Shown here: positions 57,552 to 64,000 of the stretch, in pieces
Layout of the letters: every line of letters starts with the position of its first letter
How positions within the stretch are numbered: position 1 is the stretch's first letter
Made by a program: the position numbers and the translations under genes
Assembly (NCBI GenBank): GCA_958299035.1
Contig: CATQJL010000305.1
Span: forward strand, 29,144,040 to 29,208,039
Length of the DNA: 64,000 nt
Source of the DNA: Cylicocyclus nassatus
Taxonomy: Eukaryota; Nematoda; Chromadorea; Rhabditida; Strongylidae
Direction: 5' to 3'
Notes under the pieces: generated by a model
Database searches by the model: none
What the model was told of the DNA's origin: nothing
Seen by the model: the letters and a program-made list of their open reading frames with translations, nothing else

Positions 57552-57735
57552 CATTTCTGGGATCCAAAAATGATGACTAATGTTCCTCTTAATCAGCCTG
57601 TAATATCGTGATATTCCGAAATGGCTAACTGAACAATTCTCTTTTTTCAGCTATTTTGAATTGAAGAAGTTCGTTAAAAGCATCAATACCCACGACTTTT
57701 CAACAATCTTACTAGAGACTTGCAGACCAACCTAA
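57552..57735 (+). CDS. Possible terminal exons of an unrecognised gene
   Basis: Exon-like segment 57552-57607 follows TTTCTAG and reads HFWDPKMMTNVPLNQPVIS, stopping at a GTGATA donor. An intron of 43 bases ends in an ideal CTTTTTTCAG acceptor at 57650. The next segment, 57651-57735, keeps phase and reads YFELKKFVKSINTHDFSTIL, then LETCRPT and stop. A weaker upstream exon candidate (to 57502, WSIITKYRSNQ, donor GTTAAG) keeps phase but has a poor acceptor. I do not recognise the protein. Phase agreement and one excellent acceptor are the only support; chance is quite possible in AT-rich DNA. Confidence 0.22.
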
Positions 57736-57782
57736 AACTCCCTTCAGAAGATTACAGAGAACCATCGTAAGTTTGCACTTAC

Positions 57783-59139
57783 CTTTTCAATAACCATCTT
57801 GCGGCATACATCCCAGTTCGAATAGACGCGGTAATCAAATTGTTTCTCCAAACGGTGAACATCTTACCTCTAGGTAGCTGCACTCAGTTTTTAGGCCTCT
57901 AATTTCTCAACCTTGAGATTTTAGACATTCGTGTGGACGACTTCTTCTTGACATTTAACGATGAAGGAGGGAAATATTAAATGGCAGGTAAACAATACAC
58001 GTTGCGAGATTTTGAATTTGTTAGAGAAATAGATTAAATAAATAGATTTTGCGAGATTTAATTTTAATTGTAAATTACACGAGTGCAACAAACTTGAAAA
58101 TATTACTTTTGTGAGACTCACGAGGGAACCTTTGTCGAAGTGGCCTTTCCGGTTAAGATTTATACTGTCTTATAGGGCATTAAACTCTATTTCTATTCAG
58201 TCTTCCATATATGCGGAGCGCCCCTGGGTGAGGATTTATGAGCGAAACTGACTACCTAATCGGACTAAATCAAAGGTAACAGCCTTTCCAACTTGCAGAT
58301 GAATAATTTCAAGCACAGAGGTAGCAGGCAGAAAATTCTTTCTTTACGGAGAGATTCAACATTCACTAGTGTTCCATCTGAGCTCACGAAAGAGTTCCAC
58401 AACGTTTTTGTCCTAACTATACGTTCAAGTTTTCGCTAGAAAAGCTCTCATAACTCCTTGCCCAATGGCGATAAGCAGATCAGAAGGACAGAAATCAGCG
58501 TTCAGCTTTCTTCAAAAAGGTATGCGTCTCTTGTGAAGAGAGTACTTCGACCAAGAATTTGGCCCGTAGTAAACCCCCATTCATCTCAGGCGACCTGAGA
58601 TTAGTCATTCAGAAGGACTTTCTCAGGTGAACCTAATCCCGCCCACTTCCACGTGCTTTAGGATAGTCATTTCAACAGTCAGAAGACTGTCTGGTCAAGT
58701 GTCACAGTCAGTCCAACAGAATGTCACACTTATCTGACGTTATATTCTATGGTGACCCGAGAAGGATAGTGTGCAAAAATGGAAAATCAGGCGAATTTAC
58801 CGTAAGTTGCTCGTGAGTAGCTTACGGGACAATTCATTTGACATACTGCTGCGATGCAAAACTCCCGAAACTGCACAACTTCGGCGAATAAATGATAGAG
58901 GATCAATGAACAGAATTGATTGCAGCGAGAAAAGCAAGAAAACAAGATTTTTTGAATCTCTTCTTTTTTTTCAGAGCTTGCTTACGTTTTTCCTTCAAAG
59001 ACTGCTTGAAACAATAATTTTCTGATTTTTTCATTTGCTCGATGTTCCAAAAATCTCCTTTTTCATGATCGTCGTCAAAATATGGTAGTTTTGTTTTTCC
59101 GTTCATTTGCTGAGCGATATCCTTGATAGCGGTCCTCAT
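57783..59139 (-). CDS. Possible exons of an unrecognised minus-strand gene
   Basis: Four open segments on the minus strand end in good donors. 59139-58986 starts with ATG and reads MRTAIKDIAQQMNGKTKLPY then a Lys-rich end, with donor GTAAGC. 58870-58826 follows GTGCAG, keeps phase (LSGVLHRSSMSNELS) and ends at GTAAGC. 58164-58122 follows AAGACAG (INLNRKGHFDKGSL) with donor GTGAGT. 57862-57783 reads VHRLEKQFDYRVYSNWDVCR then KMVIEK with donor GTAAGT, but its acceptor is weak. Only the first two link cleanly, and they may not belong together. No family was recognised. It overlaps the general span of the plus-strand candidate, so at most one of the two is likely real. Confidence 0.2.
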
Positions 59140-59418
59140 CGATTTTTCTCGATAGCGGCCGCTATCAGAGATTGTCAGTGGTGGCGCAAAAATCTGCCAC
59201 TAGCCAATCTCGAACCATGGTTTTGCGCGTGAAAACCTATTCACCTAGCCGTTCGTCCAAACTTCCTCACAGAGTTTGGTTTTGGGAACTCATAAGATCT
59301 CTATATTCAGAAAGCGATCCGCACCCTAATCAATAGTTCACCGGATGCCGGACTGAGGCGGTTTATGTTCAATAGGCCCGCCCCCAGCCGAGTTGCGCTG
59401 AAGAGGGGTTTACTACGG
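58562..59418. repeat. Short inverted repeat, possible element ends
   Basis: GCCCGTAGTAAACCCC near 58562 and its exact complement near 59403 lie about 840 bases apart. A few further bases nearby also match loosely. The pair could be terminal repeats of a small element spanning the possible minus-strand exons, or coincidence. Confidence 0.4.
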
Positions 59419-59419
59419 G

Positions 59420-59971
59420 CATCTTTCTCTTGTCAGAGCCATTATCTTTGAAATCGAGCGCAGGTATTATGGGCAGTAGACGAAAACGCATTGTTTGAGT
59501 ATATATTTGTGGTTTAGATAAGTGTGTAAGAATTTCAAATTGATCTCTGCCGAATTTGTATTTGGGGGAGAGGGACAAATCACGTTTTAGGAAGGAAAAA
59601 CCTAGGCACTCTCAAGAAGATTCAAGATATATGATAGAGTATGAGCTATGTATTTTAAGCTGATTTCTATCATCGAAAATGTGTAAGTGATAGAACTATT
59701 CTTGGGTGTTTCCCGCACTTCAATAAAGCTAATTTGAAATGCTGACAGCGACTTTGATGATTTGTTCTCAGGCTGTCATTACAAGCGTCGTCAGTATTAA
59801 TTTAAACTGAAGCATGTTCGCTAATTTTCCGACCCAAAGCTTAATGGGTGTATGGACGACTTTGGTGAATCGTAGCACTAATTGCACACGAAAAGTAACA
59901 AGATAGAATGACTGAGATAACCACTTGCTAGGACTGCTAGGCAACAAAATACTTAAGGTTTTCTTGGCAAG
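59420..59971. other. No gene recognised
   Basis: AT-rich DNA left of duplicated block B. No repeat or convincing exon was seen. Confidence 0.4.
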
Positions 59972-60776
59972 TGTTAGGCTGTCTCAAAAGTGAACCTTTT
60001 TTTTGATAATCCAAGCTGTTCTTGTTTTTTTAGTAAACTTAAAATATCATTCGATAGATCAGATTAAGTTCTACAAAATGACTACAAAAGATATTCGCAT
60101 TCCATGTAGAGTTTGAAGCCAAGAATCGAAAAAAAATTTCTCACCTGAATGAAGTTTCGCGAGAAAAAATCCTGCGGACCTCCAACTTGGTCATTAAGTA
60201 GGCACATAGTAGTCTCAAATATGTCTTTGCTGGATTTCTTCCTTGCATAGAAAGCGAGAGAAAAGACACTTCAAAAATTGCAACTCCCCCCCCCCCCCCA
60301 CTTAGCCCGGAAGACGGGTAAGAGGCGCGATTTCTCCGGCTGTCATTAGCTCAAAACTCCAGTTTAGTGCTATGCGAGTTTTCAAAAAGTACCAGATAAA
60401 GTGCATTAGCTTACTATCTATCTGACCTTACTAATTGCTGAGTTTGGTGGCTTTTGCTGGAAAATGGACCGAAATGTTTACGAATTTGTTCTCAACTGCA
60501 TTTTCATGAGTTTTTGACCTTCAAAGTTTCTGTTCCAGACCGATTTCACGGTATTAAGGTTGAACAACCCATGCAATTATCTGATACATCTCCTTTTGAA
60601 ATTTGAATACTTTTAGAAAGCCATAAAACACTTATTATGTGCTATTTGGTGTCCATCTGGCAATAAAAATCGTGCCTCTTGACATACACCTACCTAGCCC
60701 CTCCCACGTACGTCATTCTATACTACACGTCTTACTCAGTATAATCTCAAAACCTTACCCCTGTGTTTGCTTTTAA

Positions 60777-61344
60777 CATGTTGACGACGAGCCATTTTTT
60801 GAAGGTCTGTCTTTGTGGACGAACTGTTTCCGAGCATTTTCACAGCCGACTGCATGTATGCATGCATGCATCTATGCGTGAGATACAAAAATGCAAGTGG
60901 GCGGGGCAGCTCCGCCCACATTTGGCAAGCCCCGCCCGCTTTTCAAAAATGCTGGAAATTGCTCAAAATCAATGAATTCGTGCAAATTCCGGAATTTTTG
61001 AGAAGTGGGAGGAGCTTGCCATTGAGGGGGAGGGGTGGAGCCTGCATTACGGGGGGCGGGGTCAAAATTAGTACTATTTAAGGTTCGTCAGTCATCTACG
61101 AGCTCTTCTATGCGACTTGAGAACAGAAAAAAATTTTTGCATAGGGTAATGGAGTGGGCGGAGCTTGCCAAAAAGGGGGCGGCCAACATAAAATACTTTT
61201 AGCCTAAATTGATTATGTGAACACAAATTGGGACCACTGTGCACATTAAAACTGATATTTAAGGTATCGCGCACCATTGCGCGACATCGTCCACAGGGAC
61301 AGACTGCCTGTCGCACACCACTGCGCGACACCGTCATCAACGTG
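60777..61344. mobile_element. TTAA-flanked (piggyBac-type) non-autonomous insertion
   Basis: TTAA stands on both sides (60773-60776 and 61345-61348). The ends are CATGTTGACGACG and the complement of CACGTTGATGACG. The paralogous block lacks these 568 bases at the equivalent position near 42370, so this is an insertion after the blocks separated. TTAA target sites are typical of piggyBac elements. The interior has no transposase but a repeated GCGCACCATTGCGCGAC word near the right end and GC-rich CCCGCCC patches. Confidence 0.8.
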
Positions 61345-62448
61345 TTAAATAAGTTTTACATGAAAAAACTCAAAAAGAGCATTTTGGCATTTGCATACCA
61401 TCTTTGTTTCTCAATTTTGAGCTCCGGAAAAAATTTACAGGTACATTTTCAAGTACTACTATATGTCTATTATACATAGGTCAAGTTGGAAGTCCATAGA
61501 GACTTTCTGGAAGGAGATCTGATTTTTGAGGTAGCTGAAAAAATTTGGTTTTTGGCTCCAAATTTTGTCTGGATTACGACTTAGGTGTATCTTCGGTGGT
61601 GCTTTTGTAGAGCTTGCTTCGCTCTATCGAATGTTACCCTAGGTCTGCTGGGAAAACAAAACTGCTCAATTTATTTGACAACGGTACCTTTGAGAAAAAC
61701 TAATGGAATTACTGTGGAAAAAGCCTTCTGCCAAAAGTTTCTTAGAAGTTTAGAAAACTGCTAGCAGTTTCACGCTCGCTGATTTTACTACACATTTTTG
61801 CGACTTTGTTGAGCCTTCTCAAGGGTATGATCACGTTCTGAAGTGGATAACAATAGTTACGGGAGAACACTACTTATTAATTAAGCATTAAAGTGAAATG
61901 TTATCCATATCTAAAGTCTGCGACTTTGATTAATCTAGTGTAAAAGCTTTTGACTTTTTTCGTTTACTTTCCGAGGCAGAAATGACTTTTATTATCCTAA
62001 ATCCTTCATTAAAGTTTCTACCGTTATTCTGCACTAATAAAAAACGATCAGAATTTCGCTCGTATAATAGATTTAAGTTGAAGCCAGCTCTACAAGTAAT
62101 ACCTAAAATTCGGCGAAGACATAAAAGCTAGTGAGCTATCAACGATCAAACTGTTTGCACATTTTGGGACAAGTATATTATGGAATAGCAAGTTTCGGTA
62201 AAGACAGAATTGTGTATATTGTGCACAACTTTATGAGGTTCTATTTCTGACACAATCTGCGACATTGTCTCTTACACATGCCTAGGAATTACATAGCAGA
62301 AAAACCGAGGTTATTGTAGTCTCGTGATTTCCTTTGCACTTAAAAGATCATTCGTTTTTCTGTCAAGTTGTGCCAGAGAAATCACGTTTTATTGTCATTC
62401 ATCGTTATATCGACCGCTCTATGTACCGCTCTTATTCTCTCAGAATTA

Positions 62449-62456
62449 TTTTCCAG
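62449..62456 (+). promoter_or_regulatory. Splice-leader-type acceptor, paralogue B
   Basis: TTTTCCAG, 22 bases upstream of the ATG at 62479, conserved with paralogue A although the neighbouring bases differ (ATAG here, GGAG in A). Confidence 0.55.
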
Positions 62457-62478
62457 ATAGTACGTCAGTTCGACCAGA

Positions 62479-62857
62479 ATGAGAACTTTCAACTATATCT
62501 TCTTATTACTTACCACAATAGTGGTACATTGACCAAGCAAGACACGACTTAATTTGCGAATTTACTTCTTAGACTTACTGGCGTACAGTGCTTTATTGCT
62601 TACAGATCTTCTTTGCTGTGAACGCTGCTGAAGGCGGATCAATGGCGGTCTCAAAAGAAGGGATAAAGATGTTGCCGAAACCGGTGCGTTGGTGTGGATT
62701 AGCTTATCTCAAGCGCACTTTCTCCACTTCCTGTAAAGAAATTTATAAAGAAACAGTGATATTTTGTGCTCGATTGTCGATAAACCTTGGCACTGTGATT
62801 CAAGTTGTAATACAGTTTTTTAGCTGTCGACTAAGGTTGGTAGCAAGATTTTATTGA
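62479..62857 (+). CDS. Small secreted peptide, two exons, paralogue B
   Basis: Exon 1 is 62479-62523 (same 15 residues as paralogue A) and exon 2 is 62606-62857, with an intron of 82 bases. The signal peptide and the stretch AEGGSMAVSKEGIKMLPKPV are unchanged; His before WCG is Arg here. After WCG the sequence is LAYLKRTFSTSCKEIYKET, in a different frame from A because of an indel, giving a second Cys. As drawn the frame runs on to 62857 into the Penelope-like tail (CRLRLVARFY), which is unlikely to be native, so the true end may be a donor at about 62723 (GTAAAG) or 62748 (GTGATA). It could be the intact paralogue with A frameshifted, or the reverse. Confidence 0.5.
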
Positions 62858-62862
62858 ACGAT

Positions 62863-62902
62863 AAGCCAACGTTTCGGCGGTCCGTCCGCCTTCATAGGGC
62901 TT
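62863..62902 (-). ncRNA. Hammerhead motif, core-deleted paralogue
   Basis: Paralogue of 44352-44392. Stems and GAAAC are unchanged, but the core reads CTATGA instead of CTGATGA, having lost the catalytically required G. It is expected to be inactive, a natural contrast with the intact copy. Confidence 0.7.
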
Positions 62903-63126
62903 CCTAAAAGATCAAAACTTTGGAAACTGCCCGCTCAAACGTCCTGTTTGGCAATAGATTTAGTAGCTATATGACGGAGTGGCAGAATAGATGTTGGAAG
63001 CCTAATTTCAGCCTTCTAGATCGGGATATAGAGAGCGAACAACCAGTACTGCGCTGCAGCTGCGCTATGACTGTGATAGTCAGTGCCAAAATGCCCTTTA
63101 TATGGTTAAAGAAGATCTCGTATCAG

Positions 63127-63714
63127 AATCTAAACCGAGAAGCTCACCTCTAGCAGTTACTTCCGCGTTCCTCGGCCGCTTACAATTAGAATTACTATAG
63201 GCATATAAAGAACGGTCCGCGTGATATTAACCAAAAATTTTCAACTTCGTGGAAAGCATTGTCCTACCAGCTACACTCGAATGTGGTGCTGGTAGCTCAT
63301 AAATTTCGAATTCGTAGTCTCCAAGGTCCTGCTGTAAATATGCATTTGCTGCTGTATCCATGAATGTAAGATCTGTTTGATTCATTGCAGGTTGGATGCT
63401 TCAACGAGGAAAAAATCTTCATCGTGGATTTCTTCAGTGCAGATGACGTTACATGATTGAGAAAGAACAGGATTTGCGTAGCTTTAAAGCAGAGCAAAAT
63501 GTCATATTTCAATTCTGATAAAAAATGTGACGTTTTTCTCATTGAATAATTTGCGAAAATAAACGAACATAGGTGCGATAGTGTGAGAATTTGCTCACCC
63601 CCTGTTCACCCGTTAACCGGGACCAAGGTGACCCCCTTCACCAAAAGCCGAGGAAGAAAACCAGCAGTGAGCTAAGGTTAAGCAAAGAAGATATTTGTAC
63701 GGGAAAAGTATGTA
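63127..63714. other. No gene recognised
   Basis: Sequence between the end of block B and the last mariner-type element. CTACCAGC...GCTGGTAG near 63263-63295 is a small hairpin. Nothing else was recognised. Confidence 0.4.
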
Positions 63715-64000
63715 TTAGGTCGTTCCGAAAATAATGTCGCTTTTTTCAAACGTGGGGCACATTTCGTGGAACAAAAATGTGTAAGAGATTTTGGTAGCAT
63801 TTGATGCAGCATTTCATTCTCTTTCTAATGGTTATACAACTACCGCACAAAATCGAATAACCTCTGGGAAAATTATCGGAATCTGCGACCCACGCTTTTT
63901 GAGAAGGTCAAGTTTCACAATTTTTCCAAATCTTTATAACAACCCCCGGAAGGAGTCCAAGTTATGTATGGATAGAGCAAACCCTACGGGAAACAGCACA
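63715..64000. mobile_element. Mariner-type foldback element, cut by the window end
   Basis: Starts TTAGGTCGTTCCGAAAATAATGTCGC after TA, the same end as the 10477-11497 element, and continues with related text (TTTGATGCAGCATTTCATTC, TCTTTCTAATGGTT). The right end is beyond the window. Confidence 0.8.

Larger units (their letters stand above)
59972..63126. repeat. Dispersed duplicated block, copy B
   Basis: Partner of 42032-44630. It starts GTTAGGCTGTCTCAAAAGTGA and matches copy A as far as CTCGTATCAG at about 63126, where copy A continues into the Penelope-like coding region and copy B does not. This gives a natural empty-site comparison for the insertions in each copy. Confidence 0.9.

Overview
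This window reads as non-genic, repeat-packed DNA from an animal genome, most likely a nematode. The nematode signs are: a trans-splice-type acceptor (TTTTCCAG) just before a start codon, an intron of about 80 bases ending in a pyrimidine-then-AG acceptor, mariner-type termini beginning TTAGGTTGGTGCAAAAGTAATG, and Penelope-like and LINE protein fragments of the kind common in strongylid (clade V) worms. The species cannot be fixed from the sequence. No open frame exceeds 176 codons, and I find no prokaryotic operons, rRNA, complete tRNA or CRISPR.

The left 28 kb is dominated by an 11.7 kb direct tandem duplication (4528-16224 and 16225-27923). The copies differ by roughly 25-30 substitutions and a few small indels by eye. 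Each copy carries the same mobile and repeat elements: a foldback element with tRNA-like arms, a ~175 bp tandem repeat, a 1.02 kb mariner-type foldback, a decayed hAT-type MITE, and a 2.8 kb palindromic foldback. The duplication junction cuts a second tRNA-like foldback element.

From 28 to 42 kb there is a decayed LINE (frameshifted ORF1 plus endonuclease start), an 87 bp tandem repeat, a hAT-type MITE with a perfect 8 bp target duplication, several hairpins (one a perfect 25 bp stem with a 3-base loop), foldbacks and TTCGAAT-rich DNA.

From 42 to 47.5 kb and again at 60-63.1 kb lies a dispersed duplicated block. It holds the best gene of the window: a two-exon gene for a small secreted peptide, with a signal peptide and splice-leader-type acceptor, present as two paralogues whose C-termini have diverged. 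Next to it is a Penelope-like element remnant on the minus strand, with a GIY-YIG endonuclease end and a hammerhead-ribozyme-like motif. That remnant is split by a 1.37 kb hAT-type element flanked by an 8 bp duplication. One paralogue also carries a 263 bp insertion, absent from the other, flanked by a 12 bp target duplication and holding a long hairpin plus a second hammerhead-like fold.

From 46 to 55 kb come more mariner-type foldbacks, two mirrored pairs of TA-flanked MITEs that share ends but not interiors, and a 305 bp TTAA-ended element with a degenerate hammerhead-like core. From 55 to 60 kb the DNA looks more unique, with weak splice-bounded open segments on both strands that could be exons. 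The window ends inside another mariner-type element.
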